A DNA stretch of 64,000 nucleotides from assembly GCF_013911085.1 (NCBI RefSeq), contig NZ_JACERN010000030.1, positions 124,001-188,000 on the forward strand, written 5' to 3'. The notes beneath the pieces are model-generated. The model was not told the DNA's origin. It was given only the letters and a program-made list of their open reading frames with translations, and searched no databases. A program made the translations under genes and the position numbers. Source of the stretch: Aquitalea aquatica (GTDB lineage: Bacteria; Pseudomonadota; Gammaproteobacteria; Burkholderiales; Chromobacteriaceae). Numbering within the stretch: the stretch's first letter is position 1; each line of letters starts with the position of its first letter. Positions 15,888 to 23,352 of this stretch are shown in pieces.

Positions 15888-16780
15888 GCGACAGAGTGTA
15901 AGCCAGGCGGGTGCTCTTTGAGCCATTCCAGAAACAGCCGCGCCGGGCCGGACAGGCTGACTTTGCGGTGATAGGCCAGCATGATGGTGCGGGCCGGCTC
16001 GTATTGCGGCAAAGGCAGCCGGCACAGGCCGCTGCTGATCATGACTTCGGGCAGGGCGCTCCAGCCCAGCCCGGCTTCCACCAGCATGCGCAGCGCCTCC
16101 AGATAATTGGATGGCTCGCGCACATCCAGCGGGGTGGCATGCTGCTGGAACAGGTTTTCGATCAGCCGGCGACAACGGGTATTGCTGCCGGGCAATAGCG
16201 CCGGGTAGCGCGCCAGATCCTGCAGCGTCAGCGCCTCCAGCAAGGCCAGCGGATGCTGCTGTGCCACGGCAAAGCACAGCCGCTCGTTCAGCACCTCGAC
16301 ATACTCCAGCGCCTGCTCATGCAGCGGCGGCTCGGACATGAAGCCCAGCTCCAGCTCGCCCTGACACAGCAATTTGTGGGTTTCGGCCGAGGTCTTGAAA
16401 TCCACCGTCAAATCGATGCCGGGATATTGGCGCACAAACTCCGCCAACAAGGGCTTGAGATAGTACAGGCCGATATGCTGGGTAGTAGCCAGATGCAGCT
16501 TGCCGATCTGCGCCGGTTGCAGGCTGCGCAGCAGCTGGCCGGCCTGCTCGGCTTCAGCCAGGATGCGCAGCGCATAAGGCAGAAAGGCGCGGCCGGCCTC
16601 GGTCAGCACTGTGCGCCGACCGATGCGGTCGAACAGCTCCACCCGCAGGGCATCCTCCAGGCTGCGAATGCGCTTGGACAGGCCGGGCTGGGTGAGGTGC
16701 AGGCAATCGGCGGCGCGCGAAAATGAAGACTCGCGCGCGGCACTGACAAAGGCCTTGAGGGCGGCTAGATGAAAATCCAT
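15884..16780 (-). CDS. LysR-family regulator, likely controls ctlX
   Basis: 298 residues. N-terminal helix-turn-helix (ALKAFVSAARESSFSRAADCLHLTQPGLSKRIRSLE) and a standard LysR effector domain. Divergent from ctlX, with 101 bp between start codons when ctlX begins at 16882, which is the classical arrangement for a LysR regulator and its target. Its stop overlaps the scpA start by 4 nt. The inducer is unknown; a guanidino or ureido compound is plausible from the neighbour. Confidence 0.87.
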   Translation of the reverse strand: MDFHLAALKAFVSAARESSFSRAADCLHLTQPGLSKRIRSLEDALRVELFDRIGRRTVLTEAGRAFLPYALRILAEAEQAGQLLRSLQPAQIGKLHLATTQHIGLYYLKPLLAEFVRQYPGIDLTVDFKTSAETHKLLCQGELELGFMSEPPLHEQALEYVEVLNERLCFAVAQQHPLALLEALTLQDLARYPALLPGSNTRCRRLIENLFQQHATPLDVREPSNYLEALRMLVEAGLGWSALPEVMISSGLCRLPLPQYEPARTIMLAYHRKVSLSGPARLFLEWLKEHPPGLHSVA

Positions 16781-16881
16781 TCCAAATCATTATGGAGATG
16801 TCAAACAAATCCAACTTTTTGTTTGATGTGGGTCTGGCTACTATACCAGCACCATCCACACTTTGCCTCCGAAACCATTAC

Positions 16882-17874
16882 ATGGGAAATCAGAATCTAC
16901 CCTGGATCGCGCCGCTGTCGCTGACCCGCCCGCCACAAGCACAACTGGCGCGTGCCGTGGTCATGGTGCGCCCGGTCGACTTTGCCTTCAACGAACAAAC
17001 CGGTGCCGACAATGTGTTCCAGCATCGGCTGAACCTGCCGCCGGCATCCGTCACCGCACAGGCCATGGCGGAATTCGATGCCATGGTACAGCGCCTGCAG
17101 CAACACGGCCTGCAGGTGATGGTGCTGGAAAAAAGCCCCGACGGCATTGCCACTCCGGATGCGGTATTTCCCAATAACTGGTTCAGCACCAGCGCTGATG
17201 GCAGCCTGCATGTCTACCCCATGCATACCCCCAACCGGCGCCAGGAGCGGCGGGTGGAAGAACTGGCACGGCTGCTGCTGGGCCATGGCTACCAGATCAA
17301 CCAGATCAGCTGGGTGGGCCACCCGTGGGAAGAAGAACTGATCCTGGAAGGCACCGGGGTGATGATTTTCGACCACGCCCGCCGCCGCGTGTATGCTGCC
17401 CGCTCGCAGCGTTGCCATCCGCTGGCGCTGTATCGCTACGCCAGGCTGCGCGGGCTGGAAGATGTCCAGTTGTTCGACACTGCAGACAGCCACGGCGTCC
17501 CCATCTATCACAGCAATGTGATGATGTCGGTGGGGCAGGATATTGCGGTGATCTGCGCCGACAGCCTGTATCAACCGGAACAACGCCAACGCGTGCTGGC
17601 CGCGCTGGAATCCACGCATGAGGTGATCCACATCAGCCATCAGCAGGTGGAACAGCATTTCTGCGGCAATATCCTGCAACTGGCGGCTCAGGATGGCACG
17701 CCGCTGCTGGCCATGTCGCAACGCGCCTGGCAGGGCTTCACGCCACAGCAGCAGCGGGTGCTGGAGCGTCACGGCCAGCCGGTGGTCAACCCCATCCCCA
17801 CCATCGAAGCGGTGGGCGGCGGCAGCTGCCGCTGCATGCTGGCAGAAATCTTCCTACCACGTGTCGAGCACTGA
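16882..17874 (+). CDS. ctlX: Arginine deiminase-type hydrolase CtlX family
   Basis: 330 residues. CtlX proteins belong to the amidinotransferase/arginine deiminase fold and have been linked to citrulline utilisation. Catalytic features: the substrate motif TPDAVFPNNWFS, the histidine in IYHSNVMMSVG (His210) and the nucleophilic cysteine in GGGSCRCML (Cys316, with Cys318 beside it). Open frame continues upstream to 16792, but that start would leave only 11 bp for two divergent promoters, so the ATG at 16882 is preferred; no strong ribosome site is visible at either. Divergent from a LysR gene. Exact substrate unproven. Confidence 0.85.
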   Translation: MGNQNLPWIAPLSLTRPPQAQLARAVVMVRPVDFAFNEQTGADNVFQHRLNLPPASVTAQAMAEFDAMVQRLQQHGLQVMVLEKSPDGIATPDAVFPNNWFSTSADGSLHVYPMHTPNRRQERRVEELARLLLGHGYQINQISWVGHPWEEELILEGTGVMIFDHARRRVYAARSQRCHPLALYRYARLRGLEDVQLFDTADSHGVPIYHSNVMMSVGQDIAVICADSLYQPEQRQRVLAALESTHEVIHISHQQVEQHFCGNILQLAAQDGTPLLAMSQRAWQGFTPQQQRVLERHGQPVVNPIPTIEAVGGGSCRCMLAEIFLPRVEH

Positions 17875-17898
17875 AACTGGACGCCGCAGGAATGCAAT

Positions 17899-17930
17899 AA
17901 AAAAGCCGGAACACATGGTTCCGGCTTTTT
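17899..17930. terminator. Bidirectional terminator between ctlX and trpS
   Basis: AAAAAAGCCGGAAC, loop ACAT, GGTTCCGGCTTTTT. Both convergent genes stop within 26 nt of it. Confidence 0.92.
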
Positions 17931-17955
17931 GACTGACTGCTAACTGTGTGGTGAA

Positions 17956-19152
17956 TCAGAAACCCAGCCCCATGGCGGCGCGCACGTCAGTCATGGTTTC
18001 TTTTGCCACTTGCTCGGCACGGCGACAGCCTTCGAACACGATTTCCTTGACCCGGTCCGGATGGGTCAGATACTGCTCGGCGCGCTCGAACATCGGCTGC
18101 TGCTCGCGCAGCACGCCTTCGATCACCGGTTGCTTGCAATCCAGACAGCCGATGCCGGCGCTGGTACAGCCCTGCTTCACCCATTCGCGGGTTTCATGAT
18201 CGCTGTACACCTGGTGCAGCTGCCATACCGGGCATTTTTCCGGATTGCCGGCATCGGTACGGCGTACGCGGGCCGGATCGGTCGGCATGGCCTTGACCTT
18301 CTTGCTCACCTGCTCCGGTGCTTCGCGCATGGTGATGGTGTTGCCGTAGGACTTGGACATTTTCTGCCCGTCGAGGCCCGGCATGCGCGAAGCAGCGGTC
18401 AGCTTGGCTTCCGGTTCCGGCAGAATGGTCTTGCCCTTGTTTTCCAGCCAGCCGGCCAGGCGTTCGCGGTCGGCCACACCCAGGTTCTGGCTGGCGGCCA
18501 GAATCTCGCGGGCAGCTTGCAGCGCTTCGGCATTGCCATCCTGCAGGTAGGCGGTACGCTGCTGCATGAACTGCTTGCCCTGCTTGCCGATTTTCTTGGC
18601 GGCGGCCTGGGCCAGCTCGTCGAAGTTGGCTTCGCGGCCAAACAGGTTGTTGAAGCGGCGCGCCACTTCGCGGGTCAGTTCGATATGCGGCACCTGGTCT
18701 TCGCCCACCGGCACCAGCCCGGCCTTGTACACCAGGATGTCGGCGGCCTGCAGCAGCGGGTAGCCGAGGAAGCCGTAAGTACCCAGATCCTTGGTGGACA
18801 GCTTTTCGATCTGGTCCTTGTAGGTGGGCACGCGCTCCAGCCAGGACAGCGGTGTCACCATGGACAGCGCCAGGTGCAGCTCGGCATGCTGCGGCACCTT
18901 GGACTGCAGGAACACCGTGGCCTTGTCCGGGTCGACGCCGGCCGCCAGCCAGTCGATCACCATGTCCCAGATGCTCTTTTCGATGATGGAGACATTATCG
19001 TAATTGGTGGTGAGGGCGTGCCAGTCGGCCACCATGAAATAGCAATCGTGGCTGCTCTGCAGCTCTACCCAGTTCTTGATGACGCCGTGGTAGTGGCCAA
19101 GGTGCAGGCTGCCCGTGGGGCGCATGCCGGAAAGGATGCGGTTGGCAAACAT
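17956..19152 (-). CDS. trpS: Tryptophanyl-tRNA synthetase
   Basis: 398 residues. Class Ic aminoacyl-tRNA synthetase. The HIGH motif reads HLGH at residues 17-20 (MRPTGSLHLGHYHG) and the KMSKS loop is in GLDGQKMSKSYGN. Its length, longer than the ~335-residue E. coli enzyme, fits the subgroup with an inserted segment (about 190-260 here, with LAQAAAKKIGKQG and ILAASQNLG). A CTSAGIGCLDCKQPV stretch near the C-terminus is typical of this subgroup. The start at 19152 is chosen because homologous sequence begins there, though the frame is open further upstream into the protease gene. 14 bp after the site-2 protease. Confidence 0.95.
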   Translation of the reverse strand: MFANRILSGMRPTGSLHLGHYHGVIKNWVELQSSHDCYFMVADWHALTTNYDNVSIIEKSIWDMVIDWLAAGVDPDKATVFLQSKVPQHAELHLALSMVTPLSWLERVPTYKDQIEKLSTKDLGTYGFLGYPLLQAADILVYKAGLVPVGEDQVPHIELTREVARRFNNLFGREANFDELAQAAAKKIGKQGKQFMQQRTAYLQDGNAEALQAAREILAASQNLGVADRERLAGWLENKGKTILPEPEAKLTAASRMPGLDGQKMSKSYGNTITMREAPEQVSKKVKAMPTDPARVRRTDAGNPEKCPVWQLHQVYSDHETREWVKQGCTSAGIGCLDCKQPVIEGVLREQQPMFERAEQYLTHPDRVKEIVFEGCRRAEQVAKETMTDVRAAMGLGF

Positions 19153-19166
19153 GGAGCGGATTCCAG

Positions 19167-19808
19167 TTAGAAAAAGAGACTGAGCAGATGATACACCAGC
19201 TGGCGCAGCGGATTGAGCAGCGGCATGAGCACGCCAGTAAAGATCAGTGCGATCAGTATCCACATGCCATAGGGTTCCAGCCGCGAATACTTGTAGGCCA
19301 GACCCGGCGGCAGCAGGCTTTCCACGATGCGCCCGCCATCCAGCGGCAACAGCGGCAGCAGGTTGAGCACCATCAGCATGACGTTGATATTGATGCCGGC
19401 CTTGCTCATCAGCGCCAGCGGCTCGGAATAGCTGTTGTTCATGACGATGGCCAGCTTGAGCAGCAAGACCCACAGCACCGCCATGATGAAGTTGGCCAGC
19501 GGGCCGGCAGCCGCCACCCAGCGCATGCCGACGCGCGGATTGCGCAGCGCGCCAAAATTCACCGGTACCGGCTTGGCCCAGCCAAACAGCACGCCGCCCA
19601 TCATCAGCGACAGCAGCGGCAACAGCACGGTGCCCACCGGATCGATGTGCTTGAGCGGGTTAAGCGTCATGCGCCCCAGCATATAGGCGGTGGCATCGCC
19701 AAAACGCTTGGCGGCATAGGCATGCGCGGCTTCGTGCAGGGTAATGGCCAGCAGCACCGGCAAGGCATAGATGCTGATCTGCTGGATCAGTTGAGAGGTA
19801 TCGCCCAT
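19167..19808 (-). CDS. Site-2 protease family membrane protein (M50)
   Basis: 213 residues, about five membrane segments. The zinc motif HEAAH is at residues 25-29 within ITLHEAAHAYAAKRFGD, and the second conserved motif NLLPLLPLDGGRI supplies the third ligand aspartate. This small group lacks a PDZ domain, unlike RseP. Substrate unknown. The start at 19808 has AAGAAG upstream. It belongs to the minus-strand cluster S4 / oxidoreductase-like / PHP / YciO / S2P / trpS, an arrangement seen in many beta- and gammaproteobacteria. Confidence 0.9.
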   Translation of the reverse strand: MGDTSQLIQQISIYALPVLLAITLHEAAHAYAAKRFGDATAYMLGRMTLNPLKHIDPVGTVLLPLLSLMMGGVLFGWAKPVPVNFGALRNPRVGMRWVAAAGPLANFIMAVLWVLLLKLAIVMNNSYSEPLALMSKAGININVMLMVLNLLPLLPLDGGRIVESLLPPGLAYKYSRLEPYGMWILIALIFTGVLMPLLNPLRQLVYHLLSLFF

Positions 19809-19881
19809 AGCTTCTTTTCTGTTTGGGTAAGATGAACCACTACTAGATGGGGACAGCCGGCCAGGGTTCCAGCCGGGCCGG

Positions 19882-20502
19882 CTATAAACCGAAAACGGCC
19901 GGATCGCCCTTGCCACGGCGCAGCAGCTCCACGCCGTCGGTCATGTCGATCACCGTCGTCGGATCAGTGCCACACCAGCCACCGTCAATCACCGCATCCA
20001 CGCTGTGCTCCAGCCGTTCGCGGATTTCATACGGGTCGGTCAACGGCTCCTCATCACCCGGCAGCAGCAAGGTACAGGACAGGATGGGCTCGCCCAGCTC
20101 TTCCAGCAGTGCCAGCGCCACCTTGTGGTCCGGCACGCGCAGGCCGATGGTGGCGCGCTTGGGATGCAAGGTGCGGCGCGGCACTTCCTTGGTGGCCTGC
20201 AGGATGAAGGTGTAGCTACCCGGCGTGGCCGCCTTGAGCTGACGGAACTGGCTGTTGTCGACGCGGGCGTAGTTGGCCAGCTCCGACAGGTTGTGACAGA
20301 CCAGGGTCAGGTGGTGTTTGAGCTCGATCTGGCGGATGGCCAGAATGCGCTCCATCGCCTGCTTGTCGCCCAGCATGCAGCCCAGCGCGTAGCAGGAATC
20401 GGTGGGATACACCACCACGCCTCCACCCCGCAGGATGGTGGCGGCTTCCCGGATCAGCCGCGCTTGCGGATTGTCCGGGTGAATCATGAAGAACTGTGCC
20501 AT
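19882..20502 (-). CDS. yciO: YciO/Sua5/YrdC-family threonylcarbamoyl-AMP synthase-like protein
   Basis: 206 residues. YrdC-fold protein: GGVVVYPTDSCYALGC (the phosphate/ATP-binding region), KHHLTLVCHNLSELANYA, PGSYTFILQATKEVPRR and TIGLRVPDH. It lacks the C-terminal Sua5 domain. It looks like the YciO branch, whose activity in the tRNA t6A pathway is weak or uncertain, rather than the essential TsaC. The start at 20502 (MAQFFMIHP) is chosen over an upstream ATG in the same frame. It lies 20 bp after the PHP phosphatase, as in many proteobacteria. Confidence 0.9.
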   Translation of the reverse strand: MAQFFMIHPDNPQARLIREAATILRGGGVVVYPTDSCYALGCMLGDKQAMERILAIRQIELKHHLTLVCHNLSELANYARVDNSQFRQLKAATPGSYTFILQATKEVPRRTLHPKRATIGLRVPDHKVALALLEELGEPILSCTLLLPGDEEPLTDPYEIRERLEHSVDAVIDGGWCGTDPTTVIDMTDGVELLRRGKGDPAVFGL

Positions 20503-20522
20503 GTGTGTGCTTTTGTGTTGGT

Positions 20523-21389
20523 TTATGCCGCGTGCGGGGCGCGAATGATGCGCTCTTGCAATGCCTGCCACACCGGCTGGCAAATGGGCGGCAGGTCATC
20601 GGTGCGGCCGACGTCGCGGCCGCCTTCACCCGGTGCATGAAAATCGCTGCCGGCGCTGGACAGCAGACCATAGCGCTGGGCAATCAGCGCGTACTTGTGC
20701 ATATCGTCCAGGCTGTGGCTGCCGCTGGCCACTTCGATACCACGGCCGCCAGCGTCCTTGAAATCCAGGATCAGTCGTTCGGTGAGCGTGCGACCCATAT
20801 CGTAGCGGCCGGGATGGGCGATCACCGCCATGCCGCCGGAGGCAACGATCCAGCCCACTGCATCGGCCAGATTGGTCCATTCATGCGGCACATAGCCGGG
20901 CTTGCCCGGGGTCAGGTATTTGCGGAACACGGTGCGGACATCTTTCACCTCGCCGCTATTGACCAGGAAACGGGCGAAGTGGGTACGGCCTATCATTTCC
21001 GGGTTTTCGCATACCGCCATCGCCCCTTCGAATGCCCCGTGGATACCGATGCGGGCCAGCGAGTCGGACATTTCGCGCGCACGCTCCACCCGGCCATCGC
21101 GGATGGACTGCAGGCCGGCCAGCAGGCCGGCATGCTCGGGGTCGATGCCCAGGCCGACAATATGCACGGTGTGCTTGCCATTCCAGGTAACCGATACCTC
21201 GACGCCGTCAAGAAAATCCACGCCATGGGTCGCGGCGGCGGCACGGGCTTCGGCCAGGCCGCGGGTGCAGTCGTGGTCGGTCAGCGCCACCAGCGTGGCC
21301 TCGCGCTCGGCGGCGCGGGCAATCACCTCGGCCGGCGGCAGCGCGCCATCGGAGGCGTGCGAATGAAAATGCAGATCGATACTGGCCAT
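20523..21389 (-). CDS. PHP-domain 3',5'-nucleotide bisphosphate phosphatase
   Basis: 288 residues. PHP (polymerase and histidinol phosphatase) metal-binding motifs: DLHFHSHASDG (5-15), ALTDHD, and histidines in IAHPGRYD and GSDFHAPG. The Chromobacterium violaceum member of this group (Cv1693) has been characterised as a phosphatase of pAp and related 3',5'-bisphosphonucleotides; the E. coli relative RnaAM/TrpH also acts on 5' ends of short RNAs. This close family match supports the same activity. The oxidoreductase-like gene ends 3 nt upstream, so they are one operon. Confidence 0.9.
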   Translation of the reverse strand: MASIDLHFHSHASDGALPPAEVIARAAEREATLVALTDHDCTRGLAEARAAAATHGVDFLDGVEVSVTWNGKHTVHIVGLGIDPEHAGLLAGLQSIRDGRVERAREMSDSLARIGIHGAFEGAMAVCENPEMIGRTHFARFLVNSGEVKDVRTVFRKYLTPGKPGYVPHEWTNLADAVGWIVASGGMAVIAHPGRYDMGRTLTERLILDFKDAGGRGIEVASGSHSLDDMHKYALIAQRYGLLSSAGSDFHAPGEGGRDVGRTDDLPPICQPVWQALQERIIRAPHAA

Positions 21390-21392
21390 GGC

Positions 21393-21584
21393 TTATTGTC
21401 CGTCCTTGTTGTGCCGCGCCTGCCAGGCGGCCAGCCGGCTGCGGTAATCGCGCAGTTCGGCTTGATAGGTGTCGAGAATGCAGGGATCGCAGCCGCTGCC
21501 GCAGCACATGTCGTCGCTCACCTCAAACGGCGGCTCCGGCAAGGGATCGGCAGCATCCGGCGCCAGCGGGAGCGGCTCGCTCAT
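21393..21584 (-). CDS. Oxidoreductase-like small protein (Cys-rich)
   Basis: 63 residues. Contains the CCGSGCDPCILDTYQAEL motif that defines the oxidoreductase-like N-terminal domain family (also in mitochondrial OXLD1): four cysteines able to bind metal or a cluster. The rest is a short acidic/proline lead and a helical tail. Function unknown. Its ATG shares one base with the stop of the S4 gene (TGATG), so translation is coupled. The PHP gene starts 3 nt after. Confidence 0.85.
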   Translation of the reverse strand: MSEPLPLAPDAADPLPEPPFEVSDDMCCGSGCDPCILDTYQAELRDYRSRLAAWQARHNKDGQ

Positions 21585-21799
21585 CAGGCGGCCACCACCT
21601 TGATGGTAAAACCCTGCCCGCTCACCACCTGGCCAGCGCGGATCTTGCAGGTCTTGCGCAATTCCTGCACGCCATTCACCGCAACATTGCCCTCGGCGAT
21701 GAAATGCTTGGCTTCACCACCTGAGGAACACACGCTGCAGCTTTTCAGCAGATCGCACAGGGCGATGTATTCGGTGCTCAGTTTGTAGATTTCATTCAT
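21584..21799 (-). CDS. S4-domain RNA-binding protein (YbcJ-like)
   Basis: 71 residues. A single S4-like domain: YIALCDLLKSCSVCSSGGEAKHFIAEGNVAVNGVQELRKTCKIRAGQVV. Such proteins (E. coli YbcJ, Bacillus YaaA type) are assumed to bind structured RNA. Start at 21799 (MNEIYKL); upstream in-frame sequence belongs to repeat unit A and is unlikely to be coding. First gene of the minus-strand cluster leading to trpS. Confidence 0.85.
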   Translation of the reverse strand: MNEIYKLSTEYIALCDLLKSCSVCSSGGEAKHFIAEGNVAVNGVQELRKTCKIRAGQVVSGQGFTIKVVAA

Positions 21800-21800
21800 T

Positions 21801-21900
21801 TTTACACATCCATTCTGGACAGGCTTGTGCACCGGCTGTGGACAAGGCCTGCAACTGTTTGAGCGGAAAGCCATTTTTCGCACTGCCTTTTTTTTAGGCA
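21801..21900 (+). repeat. Repeat unit A
   Basis: TTGTGCACC at 21825-21833, TGTGGACAA at 21837-21845, and the hairpin TGCCTTTTTTTTAGGCA at 21884-21900. It overlaps the leader of the S4-protein gene. Confidence 0.75.
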
Positions 21901-21910
21901 GACACTACCG

Positions 21911-22014
21911 CTTTTCCACCTGCCGGCGGGACAGGGCTGTGGGGTAGCTGTGAAAAATGGGGACAAAGCCCTGAAATATAAAGGCTTTGTCGTTACTGCT
22001 TATTTTTTGGGCAA
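21911..22014 (+). repeat. Repeat unit A' (degenerate, overlaps nadR-like 3' end)
   Basis: GGGACAGGGCTGTGGGG, then GGGGACAAAGCCCTGAAA, ending in TACTGCTTATTTTTTGGGCA. The last part supplies the stop codon and the final PKK residues of the NadR-like gene. Confidence 0.5.
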
Positions 22015-22539
22015 ATCGGCACGGCCCAGCGCCTGCCAGGCTTGCGCCAGCCGCTCGGCCTGCCCACCCTGCAGCAGGGTATAGGCCACGCCCTGGCGCG
22101 CCAGTTCGGCCTGGTACAAGCCCAGCAGCCAGTCGCGCTGCTCGGGATGGCTGCGCAGCGGGTCCGGCTGCCAGGGGATGTCGGCCGCAGTCAACAAGGT
22201 GAACTGGTAGTCTTGTGGCCGGTACAGCTGCAGCAGGGCCGGCGAAGGCTGGCCAAACGCCACATCGGCCCAGATCTTGCAGGTGAGCACCGTGGTATCG
22301 CACACCAGCCAGTCGTGTTCTGCTGCTGCGTGCTGCTCGGCCTGCAACTGGCCGGCGGCAATGGCTTCGATATCGGTCATGCTCACCTGATAGTCGCGTG
22401 CGGCGTAATAGGTGCGCGCATATTCGGCCACGGCCACGGCACGCAAGCCCTGGCTGCACAAGGCTGCCGTCAGTTGCAGCGACAAGGTGCTCTTGCCGCA
22501 GGATTCCGGCCCGATCACGGCGATTCTGATGACTGACAC
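22000..22539 (-). CDS. NadR-type nicotinamide riboside kinase-like ATPase
   Basis: 179 residues. An AAA_28/NadR kinase-like domain: the P-loop IGPESCGKSTL (about 9-19), AVAEYARTYYAARDY, and VCDTTVLTCKIWADVAFG, where the aspartate corresponds to Walker B. This matches the C-terminal ribosylnicotinamide-kinase part of NadR without the regulatory and adenylyltransferase parts. It could phosphorylate nicotinamide riboside, but the real substrate is not shown, and no pnuC transporter is nearby. The start is taken as GTG at 22539, since homologous sequence begins there; the ribosome site is weak. It is enclosed by repeat units, and its stop codon lies in the degenerate unit A'. Confidence 0.75.
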   Translation of the reverse strand: MSVIRIAVIGPESCGKSTLSLQLTAALCSQGLRAVAVAEYARTYYAARDYQVSMTDIEAIAAGQLQAEQHAAAEHDWLVCDTTVLTCKIWADVAFGQPSPALLQLYRPQDYQFTLLTAADIPWQPDPLRSHPEQRDWLLGLYQAELARQGVAYTLLQGGQAERLAQAWQALGRADLPKK

Positions 22540-22624
22540 TGCACAGCACCGGCAAAGAGTCTGATTATACGTCGGGAGCCAGCCTGCCAGTAGTGTTGCC
22601 GCGCATTTCTGCACACGGTGCGCG

Positions 22625-22727
22625 GTTTCGCACAGCCAGCGGGGACAGCCTTGTGCGTGAGCTGTGGACAAACAGGCTAAGTCGCTGAAAGCAATCAGGC
22701 TTCCCGCCACTGCCTGTTTTTTAGGCA
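22625..22727 (+). repeat. Repeat unit B
   Basis: GGGGACAGCC at 22641, TTGTGCGTG at 22651-22659, TGTGGACAA at 22663-22671, and hairpin TGCCTGTTTTTTAGGCA at 22711-22727. Confidence 0.75.
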
Positions 22728-22772
22728 ATTAGCCGTTTGCCGCTGTCTGGCTGTGCCGGGCAGTGTCACCGC

Positions 22773-22876
22773 AGTTTTACACACTGCGCGGGGACAGCCT
22801 TGTGCACGGTCTGTGGGCAAGTTGGCTAAGTACATGAAACACGACAGGGTTTTACTGCCTGCCTGTTTTTTAGGCA
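22773..22876 (+). repeat. Repeat unit C
   Basis: GGGGACAGCC, TTGTGCACG at 22800-22808, TGTGGGCAA at 22812-22820, and hairpin TGCCTGTTTTTTAGGCA at 22860-22876, preceded by an extra TGCC. Confidence 0.75.
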
Positions 22877-22933
22877 ATGGCCATTTTACGCCGTCTGCTG
22901 ACGCTATCCACCGCTGCAACGGGCTGTTGCGCA

Positions 22934-23042
22934 TGTTTTTGCACAGCAGGCGGGGACAGGCTTGTGCACCGCCTGTGGGCAACTAAAGCAAGCCACTGAA
23001 AGAAATGGACTTTTTCTGTTCTGCTGCTTTTTTAGGCAGCAG
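22934..23042 (+). repeat. Repeat unit D
   Basis: GGGGACAGGC, TTGTGCACC at 22962-22970, TGTGGGCAA at 22974-22982, and a changed hairpin CTGCTGC / GCAGCAG around TTTTTTAG (23021-23042). The stem has changed on both sides, so pairing is kept. Confidence 0.75.
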
Positions 23043-23085
23043 CCAGCAGTTCACACTGAGCAAGCCGTGATGGCCAACACAACAG

Positions 23086-23190
23086 GGTTTTGCACAAGCA
23101 GAGGGGACAGCCTTGTGTGTGGACTGTGGACAAACTGTCTAAACCATTGAGCCATAACAGGCTTTCTGCCATTGCCTGTTTTTTAGGCAG
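23086..23190 (+). repeat. Repeat unit E
   Basis: GGGGACAGCC, TTGTGTGTG at 23113-23121, TGTGGACAA at 23125-23133, and hairpin TGCCTGTTTTTTAGGCA at 23173-23189. Confidence 0.75.
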
Positions 23191-23199
23191 CAACCCCGT

Positions 23200-23300
23200 T
23201 TTTCCCCACTCCACGTGTACCACGGTGTGGAGGGCTTGTGGATAGCATGGGCAAGCTACTGATCTGGCAATGAAAAATACGACTGCCTGTTTTTTAGGCA
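23200..23300 (+). repeat. Repeat unit F (shortened)
   Basis: A diverged left half with TTGTGGATA at 23236-23244 and GGGCAAG, then hairpin TGCCTGTTTTTTAGGCA at 23284-23300. It abuts the terminator hairpin downstream of the asparaginase gene. Confidence 0.65.
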
Positions 23301-23315
23301 ACTCACCGTCACTGG

Positions 23316-23352
23316 CAGCAACAAGGGCGTGCCAATGGCACGCCCTTGTTCT
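23316..23352 (-). terminator. Strong hairpin downstream of asparaginase
   Basis: A 14-bp perfect stem AACAAGGGCGTGCC / GGCACGCCCTTGTT with loop AAT. On the minus strand it lies about 27 nt past the asparaginase stop. It lacks a long T-tract beyond the TTGTT of the stem, so termination efficiency is uncertain. Confidence 0.6.

Larger units (their letters stand above)
21801..23300. repeat. Array of seven ~100-bp repeats with DnaA-box-like 9-mers, flanking a NadR-like gene
   Basis: Seven related units (A, A', B-F) lie on both sides of the gene at 22000-22539. A full unit, read on the plus strand, has a GGGGACAGSC lead, TTGTGCACC or a variant, then TGTGGACAA (complement TTGTCCACA), a CTAA...TGAAA spacer, and finally TGCCTGTTTTTTAGGCA, a hairpin with a T6 loop. 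Starts of units B-F are spaced about 121-160 bp apart. Units differ from each other by many substitutions, so the array is old or evolving. TTGTCCACA differs from the DnaA box TTATNCACA by one base, and the two 9-mers face each other as an inverted pair. Not coding: no unit has a plausible ribosome site. Confidence 0.8.

Noticed and set aside
15888-16277. ScpA extended at its N-terminus to 16277
   Set aside because: The extra 130 residues are the shadow of the LysR gene in another frame; the ATGA start at 15887 precedes the conserved kleisin sequence.
16792-16881. CtlX starting at ATG 16792 or 16798
   Set aside because: Only 11-17 bp would remain to the divergent LysR start, leaving no room for promoters; the first 30 residues do not look like the family.
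21801-23300. CRISPR array
   Set aside because: The repeats are about 100 bp, diverged, spaced 110-160 bp, and lack short uniform repeats with unique spacers; no cas genes are present.
22695-23301. Minus-strand small open frames beginning MPKKQA and sharing AQGCP...LCKT
   Set aside because: They are the translated complement of the DNA repeat units. They lack ribosome sites, vary in length, and similarity is explained by the repeated DNA.
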